In this document: positions 18,414 through 27,370 of the stretch, one piece after another
Position numbering within the stretch: position 1 is the stretch's first letter
Layout: each line of letters opens with the position of its first letter
Assembly (NCBI GenBank): GCA_022509105.1
Contig: JAFLTV010000012.1
Coordinates: 1 to 56,766 of the forward strand
Reading direction: 5' to 3'
Origin: Muribaculaceae bacterium
GTDB taxonomy: Bacteria; Bacteroidota; Bacteroidia; Bacteroidales; Muribaculaceae
Length of the DNA stretch: 56,766 nt
Program-made: the position numbers and the translations under genes
The notes under the pieces: model-generated
The model's input: the letters and a program-made list of their open reading frames with translations, nothing else
The model's database searches: none
What the model was told of the DNA's origin: nothing

Positions 18414-19283
18414 TCAGTCTTTCGAATCTTTTTTGCTCTTAAACTTAGATTTTGCCGCGTTCACCACCTTATGGAGAAATACCCTCCATTTGGTTTCCGG
18501 TTGCTCGGCGGCATCTATCACGTCTATCAGGGAAAGGATATCCTGTTCCATTCCTGTGGCTTCAAGGGCTATCGCGTGAGGAAGAATCGCATTCAGCAAT
18601 CTTTTGGCCCGTGGCTGCATGCTGCGCTGCCTCATCATCACCTCAGCCATCTCTATTGTCATCTTCACTTCCTTGCGGGTTACTCTTCCCGTGCGCTTTT
18701 TGGAATATTTTATTGCCTCGGCATAAAATTTCAACGACTCTCTGACATCGCCCGTGGCTGCAAGCAGTTCTGCACTCTTGCAAAGACTGTCTACAAGCTT
18801 GTCGGTGGCTGCCGTAAGGCCGGAATTCACTTTTTCATATAATGACCCGGTGGCGATCTGTTGCTTCACAAGCAGGTCCATAGCTTTCTTCCTTGATCGC
18901 AATATGCGTGTGGAAAGCTCCATCGCCAGAATATGATATTGAGCGAAACGTTCGTTATCGGTCTTCACTAAGTTGTCCAGAACCTTAAAGAGTGTTTCTA
19001 CATCTTTTTCGCTCTGTTTATAATTTTTCAGCCGGTAGTGGATCTCGGCAAGATCAAACAGAAGCGCTACAAAAAGCAATCGGAAATCGGCATTCTTATA
19101 GTCTGGAAATTCATGCATCTCCTTAAGTGCGGCGACTGTGCGTTCCATCGCCTCCAGATATTTGTCTTGCTCGAGATAAGTTGCCGAGGCTTTCCTTATC
19201 TCCATGGCTTTTTCCAACACTGCTTTCTCTTCCGAATTCAGTCCGGAGCTTTCTAAATTCAAATGTAGTTCTATCGGGGTCAT
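18414..19283 (-). CDS. Helical-repeat (TPR-like) protein
   Basis: A 289-residue cytosolic protein with no signal peptide. It is almost wholly alpha-helical with TPR-like spacing (for example ALKEMHEFPDYKNADFRLLF and ESLKFYAEAIKYSKK) and a lysine-rich C-terminus. I do not recognise a catalytic motif. It sits between a thioesterase gene (four bases upstream) and ribH, which suggests operon co-expression rather than a defined role. The region recF-DUF721 to ribH with a TPR gene is, from memory, a recurrent Bacteroidales arrangement. Confidence 0.75.
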   Translation of the reverse strand: MTPIELHLNLESSGLNSEEKAVLEKAMEIRKASATYLEQDKYLEAMERTVAALKEMHEFPDYKNADFRLLFVALLFDLAEIHYRLKNYKQSEKDVETLFKVLDNLVKTDNERFAQYHILAMELSTRILRSRKKAMDLLVKQQIATGSLYEKVNSGLTAATDKLVDSLCKSAELLAATGDVRESLKFYAEAIKYSKKRTGRVTRKEVKMTIEMAEVMMRQRSMQPRAKRLLNAILPHAIALEATGMEQDILSLIDVIDAAEQPETKWRVFLHKVVNAAKSKFKSKKDSKD

Positions 19284-19287
19284 ATCT

Positions 19288-19722
19288 TTAATTTATTGTT
19301 TTCATTAGTTTCTCTCTCCATTCTTCACTCAACGGAGCGGCCTTCTGGGTTTTGGCGTCAAACGACACCATTACGGTCTCACACAGGGATTTGACTTCTC
19401 CTGTCTCAGTCTCCCTGATCATTTGCAATAGTCGGAAACTCTTGTCGTGAATACTTTTACAACCTGTCAGCACTTCGAGTTTCTCGCCATAAAATATGGG
19501 GGCGATGAAGGCGCAATCTATATTCGCCACCACTGTGTCTACTTCCTTCCAGTCTATTTTCCTTCCCAGCACCTCGGTCATGAAGGCTGCCTTCCCGGTG
19601 TCGTAAAACGCTAAATAAACAGTGTTGTTGACATGACCCAACACGTCGACGTCGCTGAATCTCAACTGAAGGGGCAATCGGTTTTTAAATTGACTTAATG
19701 AAGGAATTTCATTCGGATTCAT
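19288..19722 (-). CDS. Hotdog-fold acyl-CoA thioesterase
   Basis: A 144-residue 4HBT-superfamily enzyme of the YbgC/FadM type that hydrolyses acyl-CoA. The family motif is RFSDVDVLGHVNNTVYLAFYD, in which the second aspartate (residue 26) is the expected catalytic residue. Its start overlaps the DUF721 stop by four bases. Chain-length preference cannot be read from the sequence. Confidence 0.88.
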   Translation of the reverse strand: MNPNEIPSLSQFKNRLPLQLRFSDVDVLGHVNNTVYLAFYDTGKAAFMTEVLGRKIDWKEVDTVVANIDCAFIAPIFYGEKLEVLTGCKSIHDKSFRLLQMIRETETGEVKSLCETVMVSFDAKTQKAAPLSEEWREKLMKTIN

Positions 19723-20012
19723 GACACAAATTTTATCTCTTTTATTATCTCTTTTCCTATATGATCGTTTATCGTTTTTATAAGCCGGCTACGGTTCATG
19801 TGAAGCTCTTGCCTTAAGGAGGAATTGCTAATTCCGATGGTCATCACTCCGTTCCTGACCTGTGGCTTCTTGCACTCCCGGCTTATTTCATTCCCTATTA
19901 TCCCGGGCCATAATTCTATGGCTTTCAATTCATCCATCCTCTCCTGAAGAGAGCTCTCCTCAAGCAACGACCTTAAGACATCTCCGACACTTTCCGGCTC
20001 TTTCCTCTCCAT
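19719..20012 (-). CDS. DUF721 (DciA-like) protein
   Basis: A 97-residue DUF721 protein. The conserved core is the region ELWPGIIGNEISRECKKPQVRNG and SSLRQELHMNR. In other bacteria DUF721 corresponds to DciA, which loads the replicative helicase DnaB, and its gene often neighbours recF. Here it begins one base after the recF stop and overlaps the thioesterase start by four bases. A replication role is inferred from family and context. Confidence 0.82.
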   Translation of the reverse strand: MERKEPESVGDVLRSLLEESSLQERMDELKAIELWPGIIGNEISRECKKPQVRNGVMTIGISNSSLRQELHMNRSRLIKTINDHIGKEIIKEIKFVS

Positions 20013-20013
20013 G

Positions 20014-21120
20014 TCAATATTGCTCTATGGGGGTGAATTCCCCGTTCTCGACGTTTATCAGGGCCTTGCTGCCCTTTATGCCTGCCAGGATGTCGTCAAG
20101 ATGCTGGCGGTTGGTATCGGTGATGAATATCTGACGGAACTCTCCGGCTGCGCTCACCTCTTTCATGATATTTTCAACCCGGTCGGAATCAAGTTTGTCG
20201 AAGATATCGTCGAGCAGCAGCAATGGCACCACGCCCTTCTTCTCTTTCAGATAACGGAAAATAGCAAGCCGAAGGCTCACGATGAAGGTCTTTAACTGGC
20301 CCTGGCTCCCTATAGAGCGAAGGTTATAACCGTCGAGCCATGCCTCTATGTCGTCGCGATGGATTCCTCCTGATGTGAAACCGAGTATCTGATCTTTCTC
20401 CCTTCGAGATTTCAGGACTTCTTGCATGTTTTGCCCGTTGAGCTGGCTGCGATAGGTTAGGGAGATACTCTCCCGGGCTCCCGACAGACGTCCGTAGATC
20501 TCCTCAACCATAGGAGCGAGAGTTTCAAGCCATTCCTTTCGCATTGAATGAATGAAGGCAGCGCTCTCAATCATTATCGCCTCTATGGATTCATATAGAA
20601 TCGTGTCTTTCACTCCGGCTCGCAGCATTTTGTTGCGGTTTTCAAGCGCTCGCCCGTATTTTATCAGTGAAGACAGGTATTCTCTGTTCACCTGCGATAT
20701 CACCATGTCTATCAGTTTCCTTCTCTCCTCTCCTCCTCCGGTGATGAGCCTGGAATCTTCAGGGGTAACTACCACTATAGGGTAATTTCCTATATGCTCG
20801 GAGAATTTGCCGTATTCCTTTCCATTCCGTTTCAGGCTCTTTCTTTTCCCCTTGGATATGCCGCAGGATATGGTGTCGTTACTGCCGGCTTCGGTGTGAA
20901 ACACTCCCTTCACGAGCATCATCTCCTCTCCATGCTTTATAAGGCTGCCGTCGGTCCCTCCGGTCATAGGTCTGGTCATGCTCAGCACATGGATGGCGTC
21001 GAGAAGGTTACTCTTCCCCATGCCGTTCATGCCGAGCAGACAGTTGACACCCTCGGAAAATTCAAGGGTGGCGCTTCCTATATTCTTGAAATTCAATATG
21101 TCGATACTCTTCAATATCAT
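20014..21120 (-). CDS. DNA replication and repair protein RecF
   Basis: SMC-like ATPase of 368 residues that helps load RecA at gaps. Walker A is GMNGMGKSN near residues 30-38, the signature motif is SQGQLKTF, and Walker B is LLLLDDIFDKLD. All three are in normal order and the length is typical. The start overlaps the upp stop by four bases (ATGA), so it is coupled to upp upstream and DUF721 downstream. Confidence 0.95.
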   Translation of the reverse strand: MILKSIDILNFKNIGSATLEFSEGVNCLLGMNGMGKSNLLDAIHVLSMTRPMTGGTDGSLIKHGEEMMLVKGVFHTEAGSNDTISCGISKGKRKSLKRNGKEYGKFSEHIGNYPIVVVTPEDSRLITGGGEERRKLIDMVISQVNREYLSSLIKYGRALENRNKMLRAGVKDTILYESIEAIMIESAAFIHSMRKEWLETLAPMVEEIYGRLSGARESISLTYRSQLNGQNMQEVLKSRREKDQILGFTSGGIHRDDIEAWLDGYNLRSIGSQGQLKTFIVSLRLAIFRYLKEKKGVVPLLLLDDIFDKLDSDRVENIMKEVSAAGEFRQIFITDTNRQHLDDILAGIKGSKALINVENGEFTPIEQY

Positions 21121-21773
21121 AGTTTCTCACCGTAGGCAAGGTCGCCGGCATCTCCAAGACCCGGAATGATATAACTGTGGGAATTGATTTCCGGATCTAT
21201 GGCCGCAGTCCATATCGTGGTCTTTTCTGCCGGTAAAACTTTGGAGACATAATCCACAGCCTGTTGGGATGCGATGATGCTTGCAACGTGTATTCTCTTA
21301 GGCTCTCCGTTGTGAAGCAATGCCCGGTAGCCCAATTCCATTGAGCTGCCGGTGGCCAGCATCGGGTCTACTAATATCAGGGTTTTCCCGGAGATATCGG
21401 GCGATGCAAGATATTCTATAAGGACTTCGAAGGAGTCTCCTTTCTCCCTATATTTCCGATAAGCGCTCACGAAGGCGTTTTCGGCCCGGTCATAGTAATT
21501 TAAAAAGCCCTGATGAAAGGGAAGCCCGGCTCGAAGAATTGTAGCGAGGACAACCTTGTCGGTGGCCTCCATGGCTTTTGCCCGGCCAAGCGGAGTCTCA
21601 ACTTCCTCTTCTGTATATTCAAGCTTTTTCGAGATTTCGTATGCCATTATCTCACCGATTCTTTCAATATTCTTCCTGAATCTCATCGGGTCGTGCTGTA
21701 TATGAATATCCCTGAGCTCTCTAACATAACGGCCCATCAGGCTCGGCTCTTTATCAAAATTTATTATTTCCAT
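21117..21773 (-). CDS. Uracil phosphoribosyltransferase
   Basis: Salvage enzyme of 218 residues that makes UMP from uracil and PRPP. The PRPP-binding motif is DPMLATGSSM, and the C-terminal uracil-binding region ends in PGLGDAGDLAYG. It is the first gene in the coupled upp-recF-DUF721-thioesterase chain. The 108-base upstream gap contains an 8-base minisatellite. Confidence 0.93.
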   Translation of the reverse strand: MEIINFDKEPSLMGRYVRELRDIHIQHDPMRFRKNIERIGEIMAYEISKKLEYTEEEVETPLGRAKAMEATDKVVLATILRAGLPFHQGFLNYYDRAENAFVSAYRKYREKGDSFEVLIEYLASPDISGKTLILVDPMLATGSSMELGYRALLHNGEPKRIHVASIIASQQAVDYVSKVLPAEKTTIWTAAIDPEINSHSYIIPGLGDAGDLAYGEKL

Positions 21774-21815
21774 CCCTTTTATCTCTTTATAACTTCAAAC
21801 TCCACAACTCCAAGA

Positions 21816-21895
21816 CTTTATAACTTTGCATCTTTGCATCTTTGCATCTTTATAACTTTGCATCTTTGCATCTTTGCATCTTTATAACTTTATAA
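21816..21895. repeat. Octanucleotide minisatellite at the ribF 3' end
   Basis: Ten consecutive 8-base units of two kinds: A = CTTTATAA and B = CTTTGCAT, in the order A BBB A BBB A A. A degenerate unit, CTTCACAA, follows. The block ABBB is itself repeated. The array reaches into ribF, so its last codons and its TAA stop are built from A units. The A-B junctions create TAACTTTG, the Bacteroidetes -7 element, on the plus strand. Confidence 0.9.
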
Positions 21896-22760
21896 CTTCA
21901 CAAACCTCCTCCCGGTCTATGGATAGCTGCCTCTTTAATTCCTCGATAGAATTGAATCTCTTCTCATCTCTCAATCTTTTGAGAAATCTGACCGTTATTT
22001 CTTTTCCATAGAGGTCTCCTTGCCAGTCAAGGATATGCACTTCAATAACTCTTTCGTTGCTTCTTCCCAAAGTGGGCCGCACACCGATATTCACCATCGC
22101 CGGATGATTGCTGCCATCATTAATCTTCACGATGGCTGCATAGACTCCGTCTTTCGGGATTGCTATCTTCGGGTCTATTGCTATGTTGGCTGTCGGAAAG
22201 CCTAACGCTCTTCCGAGTGACTGCCCCTCTACAACACGCCCCGTGATTGAATATGGTCGCCCCAGCATCTCGTGGGATCGCTCCATCTCTCCGTTTTTCA
22301 CGGCCTTGCGTATCGCAGAACTGCTGATATCCTTCAGCTCATTTGCAACAATCACTTCTATGTCAGACTTTTTTCCCATCTCTTTGTAGTCGCCAACTGA
22401 GAGATTAACTCCGTCATGACCGAAGGTGTTGTCATATCCTATAACGAGCAATCCAACCCCAAATTCGTCTCGCATCCGCTTCATCCATTCTTCTGCCGAA
22501 GTCTTCCTTAAGTCTTCATCAAACATAAGCACCACAGGTTCTACTCCTGTCTCTCTTAGAAGTTTTTTCCTTTTTCCCACTGTCGTGAGCTGCGGAGGAA
22601 CACGCTCCGGCGCGATGAGTTCCAGAGGATGACGGTCGAACGTTATGGCTATCGGGTCAAGACCTCGCTCTTGTGATTCCGTCTTTAACAATTCCAACAC
22701 CGAACGATGACCTAAATGTAGCCCGTCGAATGTGCCGATTGCCGCTCCTTTCCTTTTCAT
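21882..22760 (-). CDS. Bifunctional riboflavin kinase/FAD synthetase
   Basis: A 292-residue enzyme that phosphorylates riboflavin to FMN and adenylates FMN to FAD. The N-terminal nucleotidyltransferase starts with GTFDGLHLGH (residues 8-17). The C-terminal flavokinase begins near 170 with GRVVEGQSLGRALGFPTAN. The C-terminal codons and stop lie in the minisatellite, so the extreme C-terminus (EVIKL) may vary between strains. It is 14 bases after the HAD gene. Confidence 0.95.
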   Translation of the reverse strand: MKRKGAAIGTFDGLHLGHRSVLELLKTESQERGLDPIAITFDRHPLELIAPERVPPQLTTVGKRKKLLRETGVEPVVLMFDEDLRKTSAEEWMKRMRDEFGVGLLVIGYDNTFGHDGVNLSVGDYKEMGKKSDIEVIVANELKDISSSAIRKAVKNGEMERSHEMLGRPYSITGRVVEGQSLGRALGFPTANIAIDPKIAIPKDGVYAAIVKINDGSNHPAMVNIGVRPTLGRSNERVIEVHILDWQGDLYGKEITVRFLKRLRDEKRFNSIEELKRQLSIDREEVCEVIKL

Positions 22761-22774
22761 TTCCCAAAATAGTG

Positions 22775-23404
22775 TTAGAGCAGCCTTTTACAAACTTCTA
22801 TCATGCTGTCGGGGCCTTCCGGCATTATCCTGACGGCCTCCATTCCTACACTGCGTGCCGAGTTGCAATTGGCTTCAGAGTCATCGAGCATCAAGGTTTC
22901 TTCCGGGTTGAGCCCGTATCTTTTTGCAAGGTTTGAAAATATCGCCGGGTCCGGTTTGCAGGTCTTTTCCTGATAAGACACGACTATCCCGTCGAAATAA
23001 TCGTTGATAGTCTTCCCGTCTGCTCGGAAAGCCTCGTCAATCCAATGCGTATACATTATAGGATTGGTGTTCGACAACACAAACACCTTGTAACCTTTCT
23101 CTCTCAATTTTTCTATCATCTGCAGCCTCTCCACCGGCAATCTTCTGAGGAATTGCTCGAAGGCGTCACGAAGATCCGTGCATCTCGTTTCCGGCTTACA
23201 CTGCGGCTTCAGTATATCGAATAGTTCTGAGGTGGAAATCTCCCCTTTCTCGAGCATAAGGAAGGGCCCTTTCTGCTCATACTCTCCCAAAAGCGAGGAG
23301 ACATCCGGTATACCCAGATTTTCAAGGGCTTTGATAGCCTCGCTCCGATCAAGGTCGATCACGACGCCACCTAAGTCAAATATGATGTTTTTTATATTTT
23401 TCAT
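22775..23404 (-). CDS. HAD-superfamily phosphatase
   Basis: A 209-residue HAD hydrolase of the YihX/HAD-IA-v3 type. Motif I is FDLGGVVIDLD with the nucleophile aspartate near residue 10. Motif II is VLSNTN, motif III has KPDPAIF, and motif IV is LMLDDSEAN. Substrates of this group are small phosphorylated metabolites such as glucose-1-phosphate or FMN; the ribF neighbour makes a flavin phosphate conceivable but unproven. Confidence 0.85.
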   Translation of the reverse strand: MKNIKNIIFDLGGVVIDLDRSEAIKALENLGIPDVSSLLGEYEQKGPFLMLEKGEISTSELFDILKPQCKPETRCTDLRDAFEQFLRRLPVERLQMIEKLREKGYKVFVLSNTNPIMYTHWIDEAFRADGKTINDYFDGIVVSYQEKTCKPDPAIFSNLAKRYGLNPEETLMLDDSEANCNSARSVGMEAVRIMPEGPDSMIEVCKRLL

Positions 23405-23473
23405 TTACGCCTGTTATCACTTTTTATCTGTTGAGTGACTTTTTTCCTAATATCGCAAAATTAACCATTTTTT

Positions 23474-23503
23474 TTGTCACTTAGGTCAAATTCCTTAACT
23501 TTG
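23474..23503 (+). promoter_or_regulatory. Promoter of pfkA
   Basis: TTG (23474-23476), a 19-base spacer and TAACTTTG (23496-23503) match the Bacteroidetes consensus. The gene starts 67 bases further on. A TAATTTTG on the opposite strand a few bases away may serve the divergent HAD-ribF pair. Confidence 0.7.
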
Positions 23504-23570
23504 TTCTATCTTCTCTGCAAATAAACAATGTCGGGAATTTGAATTATCGTAAATAAAACTATATACGGAT

Positions 23571-24551
23571 ATGAGCGAACAAAGATCAGTAGGTATTTTA
23601 ACCTCCGGAGGAGACGCCCCGGGAATGAATGCGGCTATACGCGCCGTCACAAGAGCTGCTATAGTGGCCGGTTTCAAAGTCTTTGGTATCAAACGCGGAT
23701 ATCGCGGCCTTATCACAGATGAAATCGAGGAGTTTTCAACCCAGAATGTGTCGAATATCATTCAGCGTGGCGGAACTATCCTGAAAACCGCCCGTTGCAA
23801 GGAATTCACCACTCCCGAAGGTCGCCAATGCGCTTACGATGTGCTCAAACGTCGCGGCATCAACTCCCTCGTGGTTATCGGTGGCGACGGTTCGCTCACA
23901 GGAGCCCGCATTTTTGCTAATGAATTTAATTTCCAGGTGGTGGGCCTTCCGGGCACTATCGACAATGACCTTTACGGCACCGATTCCACAATCGGCTATG
24001 ACACTGCGCTTAACACCATCATGGACTGTGTAGACAAAATCCGTGACACCGCCACTTCCCATGAACGTCTCTTCTTTATCGAAGTGATGGGTCGCGACGC
24101 AGGTTTCCTCGCCCTCAACGGAGCTATCGCCGCAGGAGCTGAAGCTGCCATAATCCCGGAAATTTCAACTCAGGAAGACCAGCTCGACCAGCTTATTGCC
24201 AATGGCTTCAGAAAGTCGAAAAACTCTTCTATCGTGCTTGTGGCGGAATCTCCGCAAACCGGTGGCGCAATGGGACTCGCAGAGCGTGTAAAGAAGGAAT
24301 ATCCCGACTATGATGTGAGAGTGACTATCCTCGGCCATCTCCAGCGTGGCGGTTCCCCTACTGCTTTCGACCGTATCCTGGCTTCTCGCATGGGCGCCGC
24401 TGCCGTTGACGCTCTGCTCGACGACCAACGAAACGTCATGATCGGTATTAAAAACGATGAAATCGTTTATGTGCCTTTCACTAAGGCTATCAAAAACGAT
24501 AAACATATCGACATGGAACTGATGAACACCCTCAGACGCCTCTCAATTTAA
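23571..24551 (+). CDS. ATP-dependent 6-phosphofructokinase
   Basis: Glycolytic enzyme of 326 residues that converts fructose-6-phosphate to the 1,6-bisphosphate. [10 protein letters not shown] is at 11-20. The ATP-type signature GGDGS is at 104-108, where pyrophosphate-dependent enzymes have GGDDS. PGTIDND is at 127-133 with the catalytic aspartate D131, and the glycine before TIDND is also of the ATP type. [12 protein letters not shown] follows. Length is normal. Confidence 0.95.
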   Translation: MSEQRSVGILTSGGDAPGMNAAIRAVTRAAIVAGFKVFGIKRGYRGLITDEIEEFSTQNVSNIIQRGGTILKTARCKEFTTPEGRQCAYDVLKRRGINSLVVIGGDGSLTGARIFANEFNFQVVGLPGTIDNDLYGTDSTIGYDTALNTIMDCVDKIRDTATSHERLFFIEVMGRDAGFLALNGAIAAGAEAAIIPEISTQEDQLDQLIANGFRKSKNSSIVLVAESPQTGGAMGLAERVKKEYPDYDVRVTILGHLQRGGSPTAFDRILASRMGAAAVDALLDDQRNVMIGIKNDEIVYVPFTKAIKNDKHIDMELMNTLRRLSI

Positions 24552-24615
24552 ACATTATCCCTTCAGACCCCGGCTCCGGAATTTATGCCGCATCCGGGTT
24601 TATATTTCTTTTTCA

Positions 24616-25809
24616 ATGAATATGATATCAGACAGAATAAAAAACCTCTCTCCCTCGGCCACTCTGGCTATGTCGCAGAAAAGTGCCGAACTAAAAGCCG
24701 CCGGCATCGATGTTATAAACATGTCGGTGGGTGAACCGGATTTCAACACTCCCGATTTCATAAAGGAAGCTGCTAAAAAAGCTATCGACGATAATTTTTC
24801 ACGCTATTCTCCCGTGGCCGGATATCTGTCACTGAGAAAAGCAATATGTGAAAAGCTTAGAAGGGAAAACAACCTTTCTTTCTCTCCGGAGGAGATTGTT
24901 GTGGGTAATGGTGCCAAACAGGAACTTTGTAACACTATCCTGGCCACAATTAATCCAGGCGATGAAGTGATTATCCCCACTCCGGCTTGGGTGAGCTATG
25001 TTGAGATGGTGAAACTTGCTGAAGGGAAGTCTGTGCTCGTGCCCGCAGGTGTGGAGGCCGATTTCAAAATCACCGCCCGTCAACTCGAGGCGGCTATTAC
25101 TCCAAAAACCCGTATGCTCCTCTTGAACTCACCTTGCAACCCCACGGGGAGCGTCTATACAAAAGAAGAACTCCGGGAAATGGCTGAAGTGTTGGCTAAA
25201 CATCCTGATATCATAGTAATGTCGGATGAGATCTATGAGCATATAAATTTCATTGGTGAAGTAAACTCAATTGCTCAATTTCCGGGCATTAAGGAGCGCA
25301 CAGTAATCATCAATGGTGTCTCAAAAGCTTATGCCATGACAGGTTGGCGTGTAGGCTATATGGCGGCTCCTCTCGAAATTGCAAAAGCTTCTACAAAGTT
25401 GCAGGGACAATACACGTCCGGACCCTCATCCATCGCACAGAAGGCGGCAGAAGCAGCTTATGAAGGCCCGCAAGAATGTGTGGAAGATATGAGAAAGGCA
25501 TTTGAGCGTAGACGTGATCTCATCGTAGAGCTTGCCCGTCAGATTCCCGGATGGAAAGTGAATGTGCCGCAGGGAGCATTCTATCTTTTCCCCGAGGTTT
25601 CCTCTTACATCGGGAAAAAACATGGAGACTATGAGATAAAGAGCAGCGCTGATTATGTGATGTATCTTCTTCAGGAGGCCCATGTAGCATGTGTAGACGG
25701 TGAAGCATTCTGCGCACCGGGGTATATGCGACTCAGCTACGCGACATCAGACGACAACATCCGCGAAGCTCTCCGCCGCATCCGCGAAGCCTCCGCCCTC
25801 CTCCTCTAA
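24616..25809 (+). CDS. Class I aspartate-type aminotransferase
   Basis: PLP-dependent transaminase of 397 residues. SVGEPDFNTP near residues 37-46 is typical of the aspartate/prephenate aminotransferase Ib group. LLNSPCNPTGSVY binds substrate and cofactor, and the PLP lysine is in SKAYAMTGWRVGY. It likely interconverts aspartate and oxaloacetate with glutamate. A second ATG two codons in is an alternative start. It follows pfkA by 64 bases, separated by a GC-rich hairpin-like stretch. Confidence 0.92.
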   Translation: MNMISDRIKNLSPSATLAMSQKSAELKAAGIDVINMSVGEPDFNTPDFIKEAAKKAIDDNFSRYSPVAGYLSLRKAICEKLRRENNLSFSPEEIVVGNGAKQELCNTILATINPGDEVIIPTPAWVSYVEMVKLAEGKSVLVPAGVEADFKITARQLEAAITPKTRMLLLNSPCNPTGSVYTKEELREMAEVLAKHPDIIVMSDEIYEHINFIGEVNSIAQFPGIKERTVIINGVSKAYAMTGWRVGYMAAPLEIAKASTKLQGQYTSGPSSIAQKAAEAAYEGPQECVEDMRKAFERRRDLIVELARQIPGWKVNVPQGAFYLFPEVSSYIGKKHGDYEIKSSADYVMYLLQEAHVACVDGEAFCAPGYMRLSYATSDDNIREALRRIREASALLL

Positions 25810-25911
25810 CCTTTTAAACTCTAATTCATATTATAATTATGCTACTAATTGAATTACAGATAATGGTTTAGAATAAGGGAAGTAATTATAAATCAATATT
25901 TTAATATAGGG

Positions 25912-26064
25912 ATGTGTCAAAATTAATTATTTTGGCACATTCTCTTTAGATGAATATAAATATTTATGTTAGAATCCCGGATGAGGTCAAAAGGAGTTTT
26001 CTAAGGTAAATGACCGAGATCGATTTCCGAAAATAACAAGAAAAGACTTTGCGTTTTGACACAT
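25912..26064. mobile_element. IS or MITE-like relic with terminal inverted repeats
   Basis: An 11-base sequence ATGTGTCAAAA (25912-25922) recurs perfectly inverted as TTTTGACACAT (26054-26064), bounding 153 bases. A further inverted copy with one mismatch lies at 25930-25940 and forms a hairpin with the first. A short open stretch on the minus strand inside could be a transposase tail, but no motif confirms this. No target-site duplication is seen. The hairpin may also serve as terminator for the two convergent genes. Confidence 0.4.
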
Positions 26065-26071
26065 TATCTTT

Positions 26072-27208
26072 TTATAGGTCTCGAATATTGATAATATCTG
26101 GAGGAAAGCTCTCGCCATCATAAATTAAAGTGGTTGATGAAACTTTATCTCCTAAAAGATTTCTAATATCCTTCAAGTTTTTGGTAAAATCTTTATTAAA
26201 TGTTTTGGATGATTTGATTTCATATAAATTCAAATGTAATCCCTCAGATTTAACAACATCTATTTCTCGACCTTTATTTTCTCGGTAGAAAAATAAATCA
26301 CTATTCTCCTTTTTATTAAATTTTTCCTTGATGAATTGAGTTAAGGCAAGATTCTCGAAAATTGCTCCCCTTAATGGATGGTTCTGAAGTTCTACCGGAT
26401 TATGGATGTCTAAGAGATAACATAAAAGTCCTGTGTCATAAAAATATATTTTGGGAGTCTTGCTGAGTCTTTTCCCTATGTTTGTATAATATGGTTGCAA
26501 AGTAAAAGTTATATAGCTCGTTTTTAACAGTCCTAACCAATTTCTTATCGTTGGCGCCGAAACTCCAATTTCGGCAGAAATTGAAGAGGCATTAAATTCA
26601 CATGATGCCCGCGACGCCAGCACCTTCATGAAGAGTCGGAATAAATCTAAGCTTTCTATCGCTTTTATATTTCTTAAATCTCTTTCTAAATAGGTTGACA
26701 CATAATTAGAATAAAAGATTTCAGCAGGAGTTTGTTTCACTATGATTCCCGGATAAAACCCGTTTGACATAATTAAGTCAATGCCATTATTTCGAATGTA
26801 ATCCTTTATTTCTTTAAATGAAAAGGGAAGTAAAGTAAAGAGAGCTGCCCTACCCGCCAATGATTGGGTGATAGTTTCCATCAATGCAAAATCGCTACTG
26901 CCCGTAAGAATAAATTTCCTATCCGGGTTTTCGTCCACGCATACTTGAATATATGACATTAATTCCGGCATGTGTTGTACTTCATCAATAATAAATCCCT
27001 CCCTTGAATCAAAAATAAATTTTGTTGGATCATCCTTTACTATATCTCGTAAAGATGGATTTTCCAAATTATAATATTTATAATTCGGGAAGAGGTTCTT
27101 ACACAGTGTTGTTTTACCCGATTGACGTGGACCAGTAATTAAGATAACCGAATAAAATGGGAACGCTTCTATAATTTTATCGGATAATATCCTTCTTATA
27201 TATTCCAT
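26072..27208 (-). CDS. AAA ATPase with DUF4143 domain
   Basis: A 378-residue orphan ATPase of the DUF4143 family. Walker A is GPRQSGKT (26-33), Walker B is FIIDEV (72-77), and the sensor region is LTGSSDFALM. The DUF4143 C-terminal region (about 200-345) contains a winged-helix-like segment and a nuclease-like core (FFYRENKGREIDVV, YEIKSSKTF). Such proteins are numerous in Bacteroides and not assigned a clear function. The promoter with an overlapping palindrome just upstream suggests tight, probably autogenous control. A decayed copy of its 5' end lies 750 bases upstream. Confidence 0.85.
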   Translation of the reverse strand: MEYIRRILSDKIIEAFPFYSVILITGPRQSGKTTLCKNLFPNYKYYNLENPSLRDIVKDDPTKFIFDSREGFIIDEVQHMPELMSYIQVCVDENPDRKFILTGSSDFALMETITQSLAGRAALFTLLPFSFKEIKDYIRNNGIDLIMSNGFYPGIIVKQTPAEIFYSNYVSTYLERDLRNIKAIESLDLFRLFMKVLASRASCEFNASSISAEIGVSAPTIRNWLGLLKTSYITFTLQPYYTNIGKRLSKTPKIYFYDTGLLCYLLDIHNPVELQNHPLRGAIFENLALTQFIKEKFNKKENSDLFFYRENKGREIDVVKSEGLHLNLYEIKSSKTFNKDFTKNLKDIRNLLGDKVSSTTLIYDGESFPPDIINIRDL

Positions 27209-27279
27209 ATTTTTTGTTCTTGACTTGAGTTTCTCAAATTGAAAGTCATAGTTTCAATTTGCGCAAAGATAGATAAATG
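27178..27279. repeat. Direct repeat, intact copy
   Basis: About 100 bases covering the first ten codons of the DUF4143 ATPase gene, its leader, the palindrome and the -7 element. They are repeated in the same orientation at 27928-28029 with roughly 80-85 percent identity by eye. The palindrome arms are identical in both. Confidence 0.85.
27235..27261 (-). promoter_or_regulatory. Operator-like palindrome of the DUF4143 ATPase gene
   Basis: CAAATTGAAA and TTTCAATTTG form perfect 10-base arms around a 7-base centre. The palindrome begins three bases after the -7 element and covers the predicted transcription start near 27257, the position expected of a repressor operator. In the relic copy both arms are unchanged while the promoter and start codon have mutated. 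Confidence 0.65.
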
Positions 27280-27294
27280 CATAAAAATTAACAA
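27264..27294 (-). promoter_or_regulatory. Promoter of the DUF4143 ATPase gene
   Basis: On the minus strand TTG (27294-27292), a 20-base spacer and TATCTTTG (27271-27264). It is divergent from the toxin-remnant promoter 42 bases away. Confidence 0.75.
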
Positions 27295-27335
27295 ATTTTC
27301 CAATATAAAAAACTATATGAATCATCTAAAAAATG

Positions 27336-27366
27336 TTGTCTAATTGAACAACAATTTATATTTTTG
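27336..27366 (+). promoter_or_regulatory. Promoter of the toxin-antitoxin remnant
   Basis: TTG (27336-27338), a 20-base spacer and TATTTTTG (27359-27366). The GTG that best starts the toxin reading frame is at 27371, about where transcription would begin, so the mRNA may be leaderless or nearly so. Confidence 0.7.
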
Positions 27367-27370
27367 CGTT

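Noticed and set aside
21816..21895. CRISPR array
   Set aside because: The units are 8 bases with no spacers, and no cas gene is present; it is a simple minisatellite.
17888..23404. FMN riboswitch upstream of ribH or ribF
   Set aside because: The gaps upstream are 31 and 14 bases, too short for an RFN element, and none of its conserved sequence is present.
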